The notes beneath the pieces were generated by a model, which worked only from the letters and a program-made list of their open reading frames with translations, had not been told where the DNA came from and did not search any database. This document shows, piece after piece, positions 20,867 to 32,779 of a DNA stretch of 64,000 bases. Within the stretch, counting starts at the first letter, position 1. The number at the start of each line of letters is the position of its first letter. A program made the position numbers and the translations under genes. Origin of the DNA: Actinocatenispora thailandica (GTDB lineage: Bacteria > Actinomycetota > Actinomycetes > Mycobacteriales > Micromonosporaceae); the NCBI RefSeq assembly GCF_016865425.1, contig NZ_AP023355.1, forward strand, positions 3,098,198 through 3,162,197, in the 5' to 3' direction.

Positions 20867-21777
20867 TCACCCACCTGCTCAGCGCGGCCGATCTGGACCG
20901 CGCCACCGCCACCCTGGTACTCGATACCGCCACCGAGATGGCCACCGTCGCCGGCCGCGAGGTGAAGAAGCTGCCGACGCTGCGCGGCCGCACCGTGGTG
21001 AACCTGTTCTACGAGGACTCGACGCGCACCCGCACCTCGTTCGAGGTGGCGGCGAAACGGCTGTCCGCGGACGTGATCAACTTCTCCGCCAAGGGCTCCA
21101 GCGTCTCGAAGGGCGAGTCGCTCAAGGACACCGCGCTGACCCTGCAGGCGATGGGTGCCGACGCGGTGGTGATCCGGCACTCGGCCTCCGGCGCCCCGCA
21201 CCGGTTGGCCCGGTGGGTCGACGGCAGCGTCGTCAACGCCGGCGACGGCACCCACGAGCACCCCACCCAGGCGCTGCTCGACGCGTACACGATGCGGTCC
21301 CGGTTGGGCACCCTCGAAGGGTTGCGGGTGGCGATCGTCGGTGACGTGCTGCACAGCCGGGTCGCCCGGTCCAACGTGCTGCTGCTGGCCACCCTGGGTG
21401 CGAAGGTCACCCTGGTCAGCCCGCCGACGCTGCTGCCGGTCGGGGTCGGCTGCTGGCCGTGCGCGGTCGGCTACGACCTGGACGCGGTACTCGCCGACGT
21501 CGACGTGGTGATGATGCTGCGGGTGCAGCGCGAGCGGATGAACGACTCGTACTTCCCGTCGGCCCGGGAGTACGCCCGGCGCTACGGCCTGGACGTCGCG
21601 CGGGCGGGGCGGCTGCCCGAGCACGCGATCGTGATGCACCCGGGCCCGATGAACCGCGGAATGGAGATCGCCCCGGAGGTCGCCGACTCCGCCCGGGCGA
21701 CGATCGTCGAACAGGTGGCCAACGGGGTCAGCGTCCGGATGGCCGTGCTCTACCTGCTGCTGGGGGGAAAGTCGTGA
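20863..21777 (+). CDS. pyrB: Aspartate carbamoyltransferase catalytic subunit
   Basis: 304 residues. Condenses carbamoyl phosphate and aspartate. The carbamoyl-phosphate loop is [13 protein letters not shown], the lysine loop is [12 protein letters not shown], then [15 protein letters not shown] and the aspartate-binding [12 protein letters not shown]. No pyrI follows, as is normal for actinobacteria. It is coupled to pyrR and pyrC by four-base overlaps. Confidence 0.97.
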   Translation: MITHLLSAADLDRATATLVLDTATEMATVAGREVKKLPTLRGRTVVNLFYEDSTRTRTSFEVAAKRLSADVINFSAKGSSVSKGESLKDTALTLQAMGADAVVIRHSASGAPHRLARWVDGSVVNAGDGTHEHPTQALLDAYTMRSRLGTLEGLRVAIVGDVLHSRVARSNVLLLATLGAKVTLVSPPTLLPVGVGCWPCAVGYDLDAVLADVDVVMMLRVQRERMNDSYFPSAREYARRYGLDVARAGRLPEHAIVMHPGPMNRGMEIAPEVADSARATIVEQVANGVSVRMAVLYLLLGGKS

Positions 21778-23093
21778 GCAGCTTCGTGCTGACCGGTGCC
21801 CGGATCCTGGGCACCGAGAAGACCGACATCGTGATCACCGACGGAGTGGTCACCGAGGTCGCCCCCGGCGCCGACGCGCCGGGTGCGACCCGCATCGACG
21901 CGGACGGTCTGGTGGCCCTGCCGGGCCTGGTCGACCTGCACACCCACCTGCGCGAGCCGGGCCGGGAGGACGCCGAGACCGTCGAGTCCGGCTCCCGGGC
22001 GGCGGCGCTCGGCGGGTACACCGCGGTGTGCGCGATGGCCAACACCGACCCGGTGGCCGACACCGCCGGCGTGGTCGAGCAGGTGTACCGGCTGGGCCGG
22101 GACGCCGGGCTGGTGCACGTCCAGCCGATCGGCGCGGTCACCGTCGGCCTCGCCGGTGAACGGCTGGCCGAGCTGGGCGCGATGGCCGACTCGGCCGCCG
22201 CGGTCCGGATCTTCTCCGACGACGGCAACTGTGTGTCCGACCCGCGGCTGATGCGCCGCGCCCTGGAGTACGTCAAGGCGTTCGACGGGGTGATCGCGCA
22301 GCACGCCGAGGAGCCGCGGCTGACCGCCGGCGCCCAGCTGCACGAGGGCGAGTGGTCGGCGCGGCTGGGGTTGACCGGCTGGCCGGCGGTCGCCGAGGAG
22401 GCGATCATCGCCCGCGACGTGCTGCTCGCCGAGCACGTCGGCGCCCGGCTGCACATCTGCCACGTGTCCACCGCGGGCAGCGTGGAGATCCTGCGCTGGG
22501 CCAAGGCCCGCGGGATCCGGGTCACCGCCGAGGTCACCCCGCACCACCTGCTGCTGACCGACGCGCTGGCGGAGAGCTACGACCCGGTGTTCAAGGTCAA
22601 CCCGCCGCTGCGTACCGACGCCGACGTTGCCGCGCTGCGCGCCGCGCTGGCCGAGGGCGTGGTCGACGTGGTGGCCACCGATCATGCCCCGCACACCGTC
22701 GAGGACAAGGAGTGCGAGTGGCCGTACGCGCGGCCCGGCATGCTCGGCCTGCAGACCGCCCTGCCGGTGGTCCTGGACACCATGTTCGAGCCGGGTTCCG
22801 CCGGCGCGGTCGACCTCGCGCCCGGTCGGCTCGACTGGGACGGCCTCGCGGAACGGATGAGCCGACGGCCGGCGCGCATCGCCGGACTGGCCGAGCACGG
22901 CCGCGACCCCGCCCCGGGGGCCCCGGCGAACCTGACGCTGGTCGATCCGGCGGCCCGGGTGACGGTGGAGCCGGGCGAACTCGCCTCGGGCAGCCGCAAC
23001 ACCCCGTACTCGGGGCGCACCCTGCCGGGCCGCGTGGTGGCGACGTTCCTCGCCGGCACGCCGACCGTGTTGGACGGGAAGGCACAACAGTGA
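21774..23093 (+). CDS. pyrC: Dihydroorotase (class I type)
   Basis: 439 residues. A cyclic amidohydrolase that closes carbamoyl-aspartate to dihydroorotate. The metal pair is [10 protein letters not shown], the later ligands are in IAQHAEEP and LHICHVST, and the catalytic Asp is in [17 protein letters not shown] is a typical dihydroorotase strand. The GTG overlaps the pyrB stop. The active metal residues are all present, so this is not an inactive PyrC' form. Confidence 0.96.
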   Translation: MSSFVLTGARILGTEKTDIVITDGVVTEVAPGADAPGATRIDADGLVALPGLVDLHTHLREPGREDAETVESGSRAAALGGYTAVCAMANTDPVADTAGVVEQVYRLGRDAGLVHVQPIGAVTVGLAGERLAELGAMADSAAAVRIFSDDGNCVSDPRLMRRALEYVKAFDGVIAQHAEEPRLTAGAQLHEGEWSARLGLTGWPAVAEEAIIARDVLLAEHVGARLHICHVSTAGSVEILRWAKARGIRVTAEVTPHHLLLTDALAESYDPVFKVNPPLRTDADVAALRAALAEGVVDVVATDHAPHTVEDKECEWPYARPGMLGLQTALPVVLDTMFEPGSAGAVDLAPGRLDWDGLAERMSRRPARIAGLAEHGRDPAPGAPANLTLVDPAARVTVEPGELASGSRNTPYSGRTLPGRVVATFLAGTPTVLDGKAQQ

Positions 23094-23166
23094 GCGAGCG
23101 TCAGCGAGCGAATCATCGGCATCGTGCGTGGTGCCCCGCCGACGTGCCGACGAGGGAGGAACGTCG

Positions 23167-24330
23167 ATGAGTACAGACAAGACCGCGATCCTGGTCCTGG
23201 AGGACGGCCGTACCTTCACCGGCGAGGCGTTCGGCGCCCGGGGGGAGACGTTCGGCGAGGCGGTGTTCAACACCGGCATGACCGGCTACCAGGAGACGCT
23301 GACCGATCCGTCGTACCGCGGCCAGATCGTCGCGATGACCGCGCCGCACATCGGCAACACCGGAGTGAACGGCGAGGACGCCGAGTCCGACCGGATGTGG
23401 CTGGCCGGCTACGTGGCGCGCGACCCGGCCCGGATCGCCTCGAACTGGCGGGCCACCGGCTCGCTCGCCGACCGGCTGGTCGAGCAGGGGGTCGTGGGCA
23501 TCGCCGGCATCGACACCCGGGCACTCACCCGCCACCTGCGCGAACGCGGCGCGATGCGGGTCGGCGTGTCCAGCCTGGACACCGACCCGGCGGCGCTGCT
23601 GGCGAAGGTACGGGCGGCGCCGCAGATGGTCGGCGCCAACCTGGTCGGCGAGGTCACCACGGCGCAGCCGTACTCGGTGGCCGCCGAGGGCCCGCACCGG
23701 TTCACGGTGGCGGCGCTGGATCTCGGCATCAAGCGCAACACGCCGCGCCGGCTGGCCGCCCGCGGCGTGACCACGCACGTGTTGCCAGCCACCGCCACGC
23801 TCGACGACGTGCTGGCCACCGGCGCGGACGCGGTCTTCTTGTCCAACGGCCCGGGCGACCCGGCCACCGCCGACGAGCAGGTCGAGCTGACCCGGGCGCT
23901 GCTGGCCCGCAAGGTGCCGATCTTCGGCATCTGCTTCGGCAACCAGATCCTCGGCCGCGCGCTCGGCTTCGGCACCTACAAGCTGGCCTACGGCCACCAC
24001 GGCATCAACCAGCCGGTGCAGGACCGGACGACCGGCAAGGTCGAGGTCACCGCGCACAACCACGGCTTCGCCGTCGACGCACCGCGGGAGAGCGCGACCG
24101 ACACCGAGTACGGCCGGGTCGAGGTCAGTCACGTGTGCCTCAACGACGACGTGGTCGAGGGGCTGCGGGTCACCGACGGCGAGCGCACCGCGGCGTTCTC
24201 GGTGCAGTACCACCCGGAGGCGGCGGCTGGACCACACGACGCCGACTACCTGTTCGACAGGTTCACCACATTGATCGAGGGGCAGGCGCGACCGGCCACC
24301 GCAACGCAAGGGGGGCCGGCGAATGCCTAG
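23167..24330 (+). CDS. carA: Carbamoyl-phosphate synthase small (glutaminase) subunit
   Basis: 387 residues. The N-terminal CPSase small domain ([25 protein letters not shown]) is followed by a class I glutamine amidotransferase with nucleophile Cys in [11 protein letters not shown] and catalytic His/Glu in [11 protein letters not shown]. It feeds ammonia to CarB. A clear GAGGGAGGA ribosome site (about 23152-23160) precedes the ATG. The 73-bp gap after pyrC holds a short AGCGAGCG direct repeat and no membrane-protein gene of the kind seen at this place in mycobacteria. The stop overlaps the carB ATG. Confidence 0.97.
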   Translation: MSTDKTAILVLEDGRTFTGEAFGARGETFGEAVFNTGMTGYQETLTDPSYRGQIVAMTAPHIGNTGVNGEDAESDRMWLAGYVARDPARIASNWRATGSLADRLVEQGVVGIAGIDTRALTRHLRERGAMRVGVSSLDTDPAALLAKVRAAPQMVGANLVGEVTTAQPYSVAAEGPHRFTVAALDLGIKRNTPRRLAARGVTTHVLPATATLDDVLATGADAVFLSNGPGDPATADEQVELTRALLARKVPIFGICFGNQILGRALGFGTYKLAYGHHGINQPVQDRTTGKVEVTAHNHGFAVDAPRESATDTEYGRVEVSHVCLNDDVVEGLRVTDGERTAAFSVQYHPEAAAGPHDADYLFDRFTTLIEGQARPATATQGGPANA

Positions 24331-27300
24331 GCGCACCGACATCCGACACGTGCTGGTGATCGGCTCCGGGCCGATCGTGATCGGCCAGGCGTGCGAGTTC
24401 GACTACTCCGGCACCCAGGCGTGCCGGGTGCTGCGGGCCGAGGGGCTGCGGGTCACGCTGGTCAACTCGAACCCGGCGACCATCATGACCGACCCGGAGT
24501 TCGCCGACGCCACCTACGTCGAGCCGATCACCACGGACTTCATCGAGCAGGTGATCACCGCCGAGGCGGCGAACGGGCATCCGATCGACGCGCTGCTCGC
24601 CACGCTCGGCGGCCAGACCGCGCTCAACACCGCGGTCGCCCTGGACGAGCAGGGCATCCTGGCCAAGCACGGGGTCGAGCTGATCGGCGCCGACATCGAG
24701 GCGATCGGCCGGGGCGAGGACCGGGAGAAGTTCAAGCAGGTGGTCCGGGAGGTCGGCGGGGACGTGCCGCGCAGCGCGGTGTGCCACTCGATGGACGAGG
24801 TCCGGGCCACCGTCGCCGAACTCGGCCTGCCGGTGGTGATCCGGCCCAGCTTCACGATGGGCGGCCTGGGGTCCGGCATGGCGCACGATCCCGAGCAGCT
24901 GGAGCGCATCGCCGGCGCGGGGCTGGCCGCGAGCCCCACCACCGAGGTGCTCATCGAGGAAAGCGTGCTCGGCTGGAAGGAGTACGAGCTGGAGCTGATG
25001 CGCGACCGCAACGACAACGTCGTGATCGTCTGCTCCATCGAGAACGTCGACCCGATGGGCGTGCACACCGGCGACTCGGTCACCGTGGCGCCGGCGATGA
25101 CGCTGACCGACCGGGAGTACCAGCAGATGCGCGACCTCGCGATCGCGGTACTGCGCAAGGTCGGGGTGGACACCGGCGGCTGCAACATCCAGTTCGCGGT
25201 CAACCCGGTCGACGGTCGGATGATCGTGATCGAGATGAACCCGCGGGTGTCGCGCTCCTCGGCGCTGGCGTCGAAGGCCACCGGCTTCCCGATCGCGAAG
25301 ATCGCCGCGAAGCTGGCCGTCGGCTACACCCTGGACGAGATCCCGAACGACATCACGAAGGCGACGCCGGCGGCGTTCGAGCCGGCGCTGGACTACGTGG
25401 TGGTCAAGATCCCGCGGTTCACCTTCGAGAAGTTCCCCGGCGCCGATCCGGAGCTGACCACGACGATGAAGTCGGTCGGCGAGGCGATGTCGCTGGGCCG
25501 CAGCTTCGGCGAGGCGCTGAACAAGGCGATGCGGTCGATGGAGACCAAAGCCGTCGGTTTCTGGACCCACGACGGCGCACCGGCGAGCGCCGAGGAGCTG
25601 CTCACCGCGCTGCGCACCCCGCACGACGGCCGGCTGTACACGGTGGAGCGCGCGCTGCGCGCCGGCGCCAGCGTGCCGCAGGTGTGCGAGGCGTCCGGGA
25701 TGGACCCGTGGTTCGTCGACCAGGTCGCGGCGCTGGTCGAGTTGCGCGCCGAGATCACCGAGGCGGCGGTGCTGGACGCGGCGCTGCTGCGCCGGGCCAA
25801 GCGGGCCGGGCTGTCCGACCGGCAGCTCGCCGCGCTGCGCCCGGAGCTGGCCGGCGAGGACGGCGTGCGCCGGTTGCGACACCGCCTCGGGGTGCGCCCG
25901 GTGTACAAGACGGTGGACACCTGCGCGGCCGAGTTCGCCGCGACGACGCCCTACCACTACTCGGCGTACGAGACCGATCCGGCCGCGGAGACCGAGGTGG
26001 CGCCGTCGGCGCGGCCGAAGGTGCTGATCCTCGGGTCCGGGCCGAACCGGATCGGGCAGGGCATCGAGTTCGACTACTCGTGCGTGCACGCGGTGATGGC
26101 GCTGCGCGACCCGGCCGCCGGCGACGGCGGCTACGAGACGGTCATGGTCAACTGCAACCCGGAGACGGTGTCGACCGACTACGACACCGCCGACCGGCTC
26201 TACTTCGAGCCGCTGACCTTCGAGGACGTGCTGGAGGTCGTGCACGCCGAGGACTCGTCCGGCAAGGCGGCCGGCGGCCCGGGGGTGGTCGGGGTGGTCG
26301 TGCAGCTGGGCGGCCAGACGCCGCTGGGGCTGGCGCGGCGGCTCGCCGACGCCGGGGTACCGGTGGTCGGCACCAGCCCGGCGAGCATCGACGCGGCGGA
26401 GGACCGCGGACTGTTCGGCAAGCTGCTGACCGACGCCGGCCTGACCGCCCCGCAGTACGGCACCGCCACCTCGTTCGAGGAGGCGAAGCAGATCGCCGAC
26501 GAGATCGGCTATCCGGTGCTGGTGCGCCCGTCCTACGTGTTGGGCGGGCGGGGCATGGAGATCGTCTACGACGAGGCCACCCTGCGCGGCTACATCGAGC
26601 GCGCCACGGAGGCCTCGCCGGAGCACCCGGTACTGGTGGACCGGTTCCTGGACGACGCGATCGAGATCGACGTCGACGCGCTGTGCGACGGCGGGCAGGT
26701 GTTCCTGGGCGGCGTGATGGAGCACATCGAGGAGGCCGGGGTGCACTCCGGTGACTCGTCCTGCGCGCTGCCGCCGATCACCCTCGGCGCCTCGGACATC
26801 GAGCAGGTCCGCCGCTACACCGAGGCGATCGCGCACGGCGTCGGGGTGCGCGGGCTGCTCAACGTGCAGTACGCGCTGAAGGACGACCAGCTGTACGTGC
26901 TGGAGGCCAACCCGCGGGCCAGCCGGACGGTGCCGTTCGTGTCGAAGGCGACCGGGGTGTCGCTGGCGAAGGCGGCGGCCCGGATCATGCTGGGCGCCAC
27001 CATCGAGCAGTTGCGCGGCGAGGGCATGCTGCCGGCGACCGGGGACAACGCCGTGCTGCCCGCCGACGCGCCGGTCGCGGTGAAGGAGGCGGTGCTGCCG
27101 TTCAAGCGGTTCCGCACCCTGGAGGGCCGCGGCGTCGACTCGCTGCTCGGGCCGGAGATGAAGTCCACCGGCGAGGTGATGGGCATCGACACCAGCTTCG
27201 GCCACGCGTTCGCCAAGTCCCAGGCCGCCGTCTACGGGTCGCTGCCGACCTCGGGCACCGTGTTCGTCTCCGCCGCGAACCGGGACAAGCGGGCGCTGAT

Positions 27301-27676
27301 CTTCCCGGTGAAGCGGCTCGCCGACCTGGGCTTCGAGATCGTCGCCACCGCCGGCACCGCGCAGGTGCTGCGCCGGCACGGGATCGCCACCCGGGTGGTG
27401 CGCAAGCACTTCGAGGACCCGGCCGGTGACGCCGGTCCGAACGCGGTCGAGCTGATCGAGTCCGGCGGGGTGGCACTGGTGATCAACACGCCGCACGGGT
27501 CCGGGCCGCGCGTCGACGGGTACGAGATCCGCAGCGCGGCGGTCACCACCGACACCCCGTGCATCACCACGGTGCAGGGCGCGTCGGCGGCGATCATGGG
27601 CATCGAGGCGCTGATCCGCGGCGAGATGACGGTGCGGCCGTTGCAGGCGCTGCACGCCACCGGGCGCGGCGCCTGA
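24323..27676 (+). CDS. carB: Carbamoyl-phosphate synthase large subunit
   Basis: 1117 residues, full length. Two homologous ATP-grasp halves: the first opens [22 protein letters not shown] with [19 protein letters not shown], the second opens [23 protein letters not shown] with [19 protein letters not shown]. The C-terminal MGS-like domain binds UMP-type effectors ([18 protein letters not shown]). It makes carbamoyl phosphate from bicarbonate, ammonia and two ATP. The ATG overlaps carA, and the stop forms TGATG with pyrD. Confidence 0.98.
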   Translation: MPRRTDIRHVLVIGSGPIVIGQACEFDYSGTQACRVLRAEGLRVTLVNSNPATIMTDPEFADATYVEPITTDFIEQVITAEAANGHPIDALLATLGGQTALNTAVALDEQGILAKHGVELIGADIEAIGRGEDREKFKQVVREVGGDVPRSAVCHSMDEVRATVAELGLPVVIRPSFTMGGLGSGMAHDPEQLERIAGAGLAASPTTEVLIEESVLGWKEYELELMRDRNDNVVIVCSIENVDPMGVHTGDSVTVAPAMTLTDREYQQMRDLAIAVLRKVGVDTGGCNIQFAVNPVDGRMIVIEMNPRVSRSSALASKATGFPIAKIAAKLAVGYTLDEIPNDITKATPAAFEPALDYVVVKIPRFTFEKFPGADPELTTTMKSVGEAMSLGRSFGEALNKAMRSMETKAVGFWTHDGAPASAEELLTALRTPHDGRLYTVERALRAGASVPQVCEASGMDPWFVDQVAALVELRAEITEAAVLDAALLRRAKRAGLSDRQLAALRPELAGEDGVRRLRHRLGVRPVYKTVDTCAAEFAATTPYHYSAYETDPAAETEVAPSARPKVLILGSGPNRIGQGIEFDYSCVHAVMALRDPAAGDGGYETVMVNCNPETVSTDYDTADRLYFEPLTFEDVLEVVHAEDSSGKAAGGPGVVGVVVQLGGQTPLGLARRLADAGVPVVGTSPASIDAAEDRGLFGKLLTDAGLTAPQYGTATSFEEAKQIADEIGYPVLVRPSYVLGGRGMEIVYDEATLRGYIERATEASPEHPVLVDRFLDDAIEIDVDALCDGGQVFLGGVMEHIEEAGVHSGDSSCALPPITLGASDIEQVRRYTEAIAHGVGVRGLLNVQYALKDDQLYVLEANPRASRTVPFVSKATGVSLAKAAARIMLGATIEQLRGEGMLPATGDNAVLPADAPVAVKEAVLPFKRFRTLEGRGVDSLLGPEMKSTGEVMGIDTSFGHAFAKSQAAVYGSLPTSGTVFVSAANRDKRALIFPVKRLADLGFEIVATAGTAQVLRRHGIATRVVRKHFEDPAGDAGPNAVELIESGGVALVINTPHGSGPRVDGYEIRSAAVTTDTPCITTVQGASAAIMGIEALIRGEMTVRPLQALHATGRGA

Positions 27677-28779
27677 TGTACCGGCAGCTGCTGCGCCCGG
27701 CGCTGTTCCGGCTGGGCGGCGGGGACGCGGAGGTGGCGCACACCGCGACGCTGCGGGCGCTGGCCGGGCTCGGCGGCGGGTCGGCCCGGCTCACCGCGCT
27801 GTGGGCCGCGACCGCCCGCTACCGCAAACACGCCCGGGCGACCCCGGTGGAACTGTTCGGCCTGCGGTTCCCCAACCCGGTGGGGCTCGCCGCCGGGTTG
27901 GACAAGGACGGCATCGCGCTGCCGGCGTGGCCGGCGCTCGGCTTCGGGTTCGTCGAGGTCGGCACGGTCACCCGGTACCCGCAACCGGGCAACCCACGGC
28001 CGCGGCTGTTCCGGCTGCCGGCCTCGGAGGCGCTGATCAACCGGATGGGTTTCAACAACGCCGGTGCCGCGGCGCTGGCGTCCAGGCTGGCCACGCTGGG
28101 GCGGCTGCCGGTGCCGCTGGGCGTCAGCATCGGCAAGTCGAAGGTGACGCCGCTGTCCGCGGCGGTCGAGGACTACCTGGTCTCGCTGCGCACCCTGTAC
28201 GCGCACGGCGACTACTTCGCGATCAACGTGTCCTCGCCGAACACCCCGGGGCTGCGGACGTTGCAGGACGCCGGGGCGCTCACCGAGCTGCTGACGGCGC
28301 TGTCCGCCGAGTCCCGCCTGCTGGCCGCGGGCGGGCCACCCCGCCCGCTGCTGGTGAAGGTGTCGCCGGACCTGACGGAGCCGGCACTGGCCGAACTGCT
28401 GCAGGTCTGCACGGACGCCGGGGTCGCCGGCGTCATCGCCACGAACACGACGCTCGCACGCGACGGCCTGGCCGGCACCGATTCGGCCACCGGTGCCGAG
28501 CCGGGCGGGTTGTCGGGCCGGCCGTTGCACGAACGTGCGGTGCGGCTGGTCCGGTTCGTGCACGGTGAGACCGGCGGCCGGTTGCCGGTGATCGGCGTGG
28601 GCGGCATCCTCGATGCGCACGGCGCGCTGCGGATGCTGGACGCCGGTGCCAGCCTGGTCCAGCTCTACACCGGCTTCATCTACCGCGGGCCGGAGCTGGT
28701 CCGCCAGATCAACCGCGCGGTCGGCCAGACGGTGTACCGGCCGCGGGTGCCCGCAACCAGCAGTCAGGAGCCGCGATGA
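27676..28779 (+). CDS. pyrD: Dihydroorotate dehydrogenase (quinone), class 2
   Basis: 367 residues. The N-terminal helix region [25 protein letters not shown] is the membrane-facing quinone tunnel of class 2 enzymes. The FMN barrel shows [23 protein letters not shown] and [11 protein letters not shown] with the catalytic Ser, and the C-terminus has [31 protein letters not shown]. It passes electrons from dihydroorotate to menaquinone at the membrane. The start overlaps the carB stop and the end overlaps pyrF. Confidence 0.96.
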   Translation: MYRQLLRPALFRLGGGDAEVAHTATLRALAGLGGGSARLTALWAATARYRKHARATPVELFGLRFPNPVGLAAGLDKDGIALPAWPALGFGFVEVGTVTRYPQPGNPRPRLFRLPASEALINRMGFNNAGAAALASRLATLGRLPVPLGVSIGKSKVTPLSAAVEDYLVSLRTLYAHGDYFAINVSSPNTPGLRTLQDAGALTELLTALSAESRLLAAGGPPRPLLVKVSPDLTEPALAELLQVCTDAGVAGVIATNTTLARDGLAGTDSATGAEPGGLSGRPLHERAVRLVRFVHGETGGRLPVIGVGGILDAHGALRMLDAGASLVQLYTGFIYRGPELVRQINRAVGQTVYRPRVPATSSQEPR

Positions 28780-29630
28780 CCGATGTAGACAGCTCGTTCG
28801 CCGCCCGGCTGGCCGCCGCCGGTGCCGCCCGGCCGGCGCTGTGCGTCGGCATCGACCCGCATCCCGGGCTGCTGTCCGCCTGGGGCCTGGGCGACGACCC
28901 GGCCGGTCTGGACCGGTTCGCCCGTACCGTCGTGGAGGCGCTCGCCGACCGGGTCGCGGTGCTCAAACCGCAGTCGGCGTTCTTCGAACGGCACGGTTCC
29001 CGCGGCGTCGCGGTGCTGGAGACGGTGATCGCGGAGGCGCGGGCGGCCGGCGCGCTGGTGCTGGTGGACGCCAAGCGCGGCGACATCGGCTCGACCGTCG
29101 CCGCCTACGCCGACGCCTACCTGAACCCTGCCAGCCCGCTCGCCGGCGACGCGGTGACCGCCAGCCCGTACCTCGGGTTCGGGTCGCTCGCGCCGATGTT
29201 CGACCAGGCTGCGGCGCACGGTAAGGGCGTGTTCGTGCTGGCGCTGACCTCGAACCCGGAGGGCGCCGCGGTGCAGCGGGCAGTGGCCGCGGACGGCCGT
29301 ACCGTGGCCGGCACGATCCTGGACGAGCTGGCCGCCCGCAACATCGGTGCCACCCCGTTCGGGTCGCTCGGGGCGGTGGTCGGGGCGACCGCGGCGGGCG
29401 GAATCGGTCACGATCTGGCGAAGGTGAACGGGCCGTTGCTGGCACCTGGCCTGGGTGCGCAGGGTGGCCGGCCGGAGGACCTGGCCGACCTGTTCGGCCC
29501 GGCGTTGCCGCTGGTCCTGCCCGCATACTCCCGCGAAATACTACAAAACGGACCGTCAATCGACGCGTTGCGTATCTCCGCCAACACGGTCTGGCGATCA
29601 TGCGCTAGCGTGCTGGGTCGAAGCGCGTGA
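28776..29630 (+). CDS. pyrF: Orotidine 5'-phosphate decarboxylase (type 2)
   Basis: 284 residues, matching the longer PyrF type 2 of actinobacteria. The signature [19 protein letters not shown] contains the catalytic Lys-Asp set. [11 protein letters not shown] at the N-terminus and [10 protein letters not shown] near the end bind phosphate. It produces UMP, the last step of the operon; pyrE is not in the window. The 150-bp gap after it holds no clear terminator, and mihF follows with its own ribosome site. Confidence 0.96.
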   Translation: MTDVDSSFAARLAAAGAARPALCVGIDPHPGLLSAWGLGDDPAGLDRFARTVVEALADRVAVLKPQSAFFERHGSRGVAVLETVIAEARAAGALVLVDAKRGDIGSTVAAYADAYLNPASPLAGDAVTASPYLGFGSLAPMFDQAAAHGKGVFVLALTSNPEGAAVQRAVAADGRTVAGTILDELAARNIGATPFGSLGAVVGATAAGGIGHDLAKVNGPLLAPGLGAQGGRPEDLADLFGPALPLVLPAYSREILQNGPSIDALRISANTVWRSCASVLGRSA

Positions 29631-29783
29631 GTTGTTCCGCAAGATTGTGACATCGATGACACCATTTAGCGGGTACCGCTCGCGCGTGCCGGCGTTGCTT
29701 CCTGGTGCGATTGCCCGCTAGGTTTCCCGCGCTGGTAGTTCATCCGTTTCGTTTCATCACACACGCAACCCAAGGAGACCTTC

Positions 29784-30104
29784 GTGCCGCTCCCGTCGCT
29801 CACCCCTGAGCAGCGTGCTGCCGCGCTGGAGAAAGCGGCTGCCGCGCGCAAGGCCCGCGCTGAGCTGAAGGACAAGCTCAAGCGGGGGGACACGAGCCTC
29901 GCCGACGTTCTCAAGCAGGCCGACACCGATGAGGTCGTCGGCAAGCTGAAGGTGTCGGCGGTGCTCGAGGCGCTGCCCGGTATCGGCAAGGTGCGCGCCG
30001 CTCAGATCATGGAGCGGCTGCACATCGCGGACAGCCGTCGGCTTCGTGGCCTCGGCGAGCACCAGCGTTCTTCGCTGCTCGCCGAGTTCAGCGCTGCCGA
30101 GTAG
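29784..30104 (+). CDS. mihF: Actinobacterial integration host factor (mIHF / sIHF)
   Basis: 106 residues, basic, unrelated to the HU/IHF alpha-beta family. A long N-terminal helix (TPEQRAAALEKAAAARKARAELKDKLKRG) leads into a helix-two-turn-helix DNA-binding core: VSAVLEALPGIGKVRAAQIMERLHI, then RRLRGLGEHQRSSLL. It is a nucleoid-associated protein; in mycobacteria it is essential and in Streptomyces it affects topology and development. The GTG follows CAAGGAGA at about 29771. The gene order pyrF-mihF-gmk-rpoZ is conserved. Confidence 0.95.
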   Translation: MPLPSLTPEQRAAALEKAAAARKARAELKDKLKRGDTSLADVLKQADTDEVVGKLKVSAVLEALPGIGKVRAAQIMERLHIADSRRLRGLGEHQRSSLLAEFSAAE

Positions 30105-30110
30105 GTAAGT

Positions 30111-30147
30111 TGAGGGTGTGTCGGTGCGGTTGACCGACACACCCTCA
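30111..30147 (+). terminator. Terminator hairpin after mihF
   Basis: A 15-bp perfect stem (TGAGGGTGTGTCGGT, 30111-30125, with its complement at 30133-30147) and a 7-base loop begin six bases after the mihF stop. No U tract follows. Confidence 0.8.
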
Positions 30148-30255
30148 GAGCAGTTCGACCCTCGCAGCATCCCGACACCGGCACGCGGGGCGCCGGATGC
30201 CACTGGCGCCGGAGTTCCCTGCACGTGCCTGGAGCACGTTCGGTAGAAACAAGCA

Positions 30256-30855
30256 GTGACCGTTGACCGCGCCGCCGCGCCGCATCCCGCGTTCCTCACC
30301 GTCCTGTCCGGTCCATCCGGGGTCGGCAAGGGCAGTGTGTACGCGCGCGTCCGGCAGCGATATCCGGACGTGTGGCTGTCGGTGTCGGTGACCACCCGCC
30401 CGCCGCGACCCGGTGAGGTCGACGGCCGGCACTACCACTTCGCCGACCGGGCCGAGTTCGACCGGATGGTGGCCGCCGGCGAACTGCTCGAGTGGGCGGA
30501 GTATGCCGGCAACTGCTACGGCACCCCGCGTGGCCCGGTGGAGCAACGGCTGGCGGCCGGGCTGCCGGCGCTGCTGGAGATCGACCTGCAGGGCGCCCGC
30601 CAGGTGCGGGCCGCGATGCCGCAGGCCAGGCTGGTGTTCCTGGCCCCACCGAGCTGGGACGAGCTGGTCCGCCGGCTGGTCGGCCGGGGCACCGAGGACG
30701 AGCAGACCATCCAGCGCCGGCTGCGGCTGGCCCGCGAGGAGCTGGCCGCCGAGCCGGAGTTCGACGTGACGATCGTCAACCACTCGATCGACCAGGCGGC
30801 CGACGAGCTGGTCGCGCTGCTGGATCCGACCGCGTCCGCGACGCACCGCGGCTGA
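30256..30855 (+). CDS. gmk: Guanylate kinase
   Basis: 199 residues. Phosphorylates GMP to GDP. The P-loop is [11 protein letters not shown], the GMP-binding region is [20 protein letters not shown] with the YGTPR strand, and [12 protein letters not shown] precedes the lid. The GTG has no ribosome site, but a near-consensus -10 box TAGAAA ends seven bases upstream (30244-30249), so the message may be leaderless. It is separated from mihF by a terminator and followed by rpoZ. Confidence 0.95.
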   Translation: MTVDRAAAPHPAFLTVLSGPSGVGKGSVYARVRQRYPDVWLSVSVTTRPPRPGEVDGRHYHFADRAEFDRMVAAGELLEWAEYAGNCYGTPRGPVEQRLAAGLPALLEIDLQGARQVRAAMPQARLVFLAPPSWDELVRRLVGRGTEDEQTIQRRLRLAREELAAEPEFDVTIVNHSIDQAADELVALLDPTASATHRG

Positions 30856-31039
30856 CCGGCCACTTCGTGTCCTCGGTCACAGAAAGCGAACGCCGACCCG
30901 CAGTTGCCTCGCCGTTGGTCACAACCTGTTGCTACCATCGGTCGTTCACAATGGTGTCAGTCGCCGCCCAGTCGGCATCGGTCGACATGTGACACTGTCG
31001 CCGCCCACCCAACGATCGCAGGCATTGAGGTCGATCCGC

Positions 31040-31306
31040 GTGTCCGGAACCGTGGCCAGTCCCGAAGGAATCACCAACCCCCCGATCGACGAGCTGCTCG
31101 AGAAGACGCCGTCGAAGTACGCCCTGGTCATCTTCGGCGCCAAGCGCGCCCGCCAGATCAACGCGTACTACTCGCAGCTCGGCGAGGGCCTGTTGGAGTA
31201 CGTCGGGCCGCTGGTCGAGACCACCCCGCAGGAGAAGGCGCTGTCGATCTCACTTCGGGAGATCAACGCCGGCCTGCTCACCGCCGAGCCCACCAACGAG
31301 GCCTGA
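31040..31306 (+). CDS. rpoZ: DNA-directed RNA polymerase omega subunit
   Basis: 88 residues. The core [35 protein letters not shown] is the actinobacterial omega signature, binding the beta-prime C-terminus. The tail [16 protein letters not shown] is also conserved. The GTG at 31040 gives a 10-residue lead; a GAGG at 31026 may serve as ribosome site. The 184-bp gap after gmk may carry its own promoter. Confidence 0.93.
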   Translation: MSGTVASPEGITNPPIDELLEKTPSKYALVIFGAKRARQINAYYSQLGEGLLEYVGPLVETTPQEKALSISLREINAGLLTAEPTNEA

Positions 31307-31371
31307 CGGCGAGTCGCCACCTTCACGGCGTCGCATCCCTCCCGCTGGTCCGGGGCGGATGCGGCGCCGTT

Positions 31372-31403
31372 GGCGTGTCCGGTTCGCGGTGCTCGGACAC
31401 GCC
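31372..31403 (+). terminator. Terminator hairpin after rpoZ
   Basis: A 10-bp perfect stem (GGCGTGTCCG at 31372-31381, CGGACACGCC at 31394-31403) with a 12-base loop lies between rpoZ and coaBC. Confidence 0.65.
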
Positions 31404-31455
31404 GGCCACCTGGCCGAGGTGACGCCGGGCCGGTCGGTGCGGTTGAGTGTGCGGT

Positions 31456-32676
31456 ATGAGCCGAAACATCGTGCTGGGTGTCGCCGGCGGTATCGCCGCG
31501 TACAAGGCGTGTGAGCTGCTGCGGCGCTGCACCGAGGCCGGTCACCGGGTCCGGGTGGTACCGACGCCGGCGGCGTTGCGGTTCGTCGGCGCGCCGACCT
31601 GGGAGGCGCTGTCCGGCCAACCGGTGCACACCGGCGTGTTCGACGACGTACCGGGGGTCGAACACGTGGAGCTGGGGCAGCGGGCCGACCTGGTGATCGT
31701 CGCCCCGGCCACCGCGGACCTGCTGGCCCGGGCCGCCGCGGGCCGGGCCGACGACCTGCTCACCGCGACCCTGCTCGCCGCCCGCGGGCCGGTGGTGTTC
31801 GCGCCGGCGATGCACACGGAGATGTGGCAGCATCCGGCGACCGTGGCGAACGTGGCGACGCTGCGGTCCCGGGGCGCGATCGTGGTCGAACCCGACGTCG
31901 GCCGGCTGACCGGCCCGGACACCGGCAAGGGGCGGCTGCCGGACCCGGCCGCGCTGTACGAGGTGGTCGAGGCGGTGCTGGCCGGCCGGGACCAGCGGCG
32001 CGGCGACCTGACCGACCGGCACGTGGTGGTCAGCGCCGGCGGTACCCGGGAGTACCTGGATCCGGTCCGGTTCATCGGCAACCGTTCCAGCGGCAAGCAG
32101 GGGTACGCGTTCGCCCGGGCGGCGCTGGCCCGCGGCGCCCGGGTGACCCTGGTGGCGGCGAACGTCGCGTTGCCGACGCCGGCCGGGGTCGAGCTGGTGC
32201 GGGTCGAGACCACCGAGCAGCTGCGCCAGGCGCTGCTGGCGGTCGGTGACGCCGACGCGATGGTGTTCGCCGCGGCGCCGGCGGACTTCCGCCCCGCACA
32301 CCCGTCCACCAGCAAGATCAAGAAGTCCCCGGGTGGCACCGTGCCGCCGCTGGAACTGGCGGTCAACCCCGACATCGCGGCCGAGCTGGGGGCCGCGAAG
32401 CGACCCGGACAGGTGCTCGTCGGGTTCGCCGCGGAGACCGACGACCTGCTCGACAACGCGGCCGGGAAGCTGGCCCGCAAGCGCGTCGACCTGATCGTGG
32501 CCAACGAGGTCGGCCCGGATCGCGGTTTCGGTACCGACACCAACGCCGCCACGGTGCTCGACGCCGACGGTGGGCGGACCGAGCTGACCGAGATGGACAA
32601 GGTCGAACTGGCCGACCGGGTGCTGGACCTGGTCGTTTCCCGGCTCGGGAAAGCTGGGCCTGGCCGCCGGGCGTGA
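31456..32676 (+). CDS. coaBC: Bifunctional phosphopantothenoylcysteine decarboxylase / synthetase
   Basis: 406 residues. The N-terminal CoaC flavoprotein half has GVAGGIAAYKACEL, the active-site His region LGQRADLVIVAPATAD, and PAMHTEMW. The C-terminal CoaB half has SAGGTREYLDPVRFIGNRSSGKQG, AAAPADFRP and the Lys-rich KIKK site, ending with LIVANEV and DKVELADRVLDLV. It makes 4'-phosphopantetheine in CoA synthesis. The ATG at 31456 (M-S-R-N-I-V-L-G) fits the family better than a GTG three codons upstream. Confidence 0.96.
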   Translation: MSRNIVLGVAGGIAAYKACELLRRCTEAGHRVRVVPTPAALRFVGAPTWEALSGQPVHTGVFDDVPGVEHVELGQRADLVIVAPATADLLARAAAGRADDLLTATLLAARGPVVFAPAMHTEMWQHPATVANVATLRSRGAIVVEPDVGRLTGPDTGKGRLPDPAALYEVVEAVLAGRDQRRGDLTDRHVVVSAGGTREYLDPVRFIGNRSSGKQGYAFARAALARGARVTLVAANVALPTPAGVELVRVETTEQLRQALLAVGDADAMVFAAAPADFRPAHPSTSKIKKSPGGTVPPLELAVNPDIAAELGAAKRPGQVLVGFAAETDDLLDNAAGKLARKRVDLIVANEVGPDRGFGTDTNAATVLDADGGRTELTEMDKVELADRVLDLVVSRLGKAGPGRRA

Positions 32677-32779
32677 GTAGTCTCAAGGTCAGATCGTGCG
32701 GCCTGGCCACCCGTGAGTTCATCTCGGCGTCGTCCGGCTAGACTCGCCGTTCATCAAATCGCACACTCCGAGGAGTACG

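Noticed and set aside
23094-23166. Membrane-protein gene between pyrC and carA, as in mycobacteria
   Set aside because: The gap is only 73 bp and contains a short AGCGAGCG repeat and a ribosome site.
32677-32779. SAM riboswitch upstream of metK
   Set aside because: The leader is about 100 bp and shows no SAM-I, SAM-II or SAM-IV conserved core; only an ordinary ribosome site is clear.
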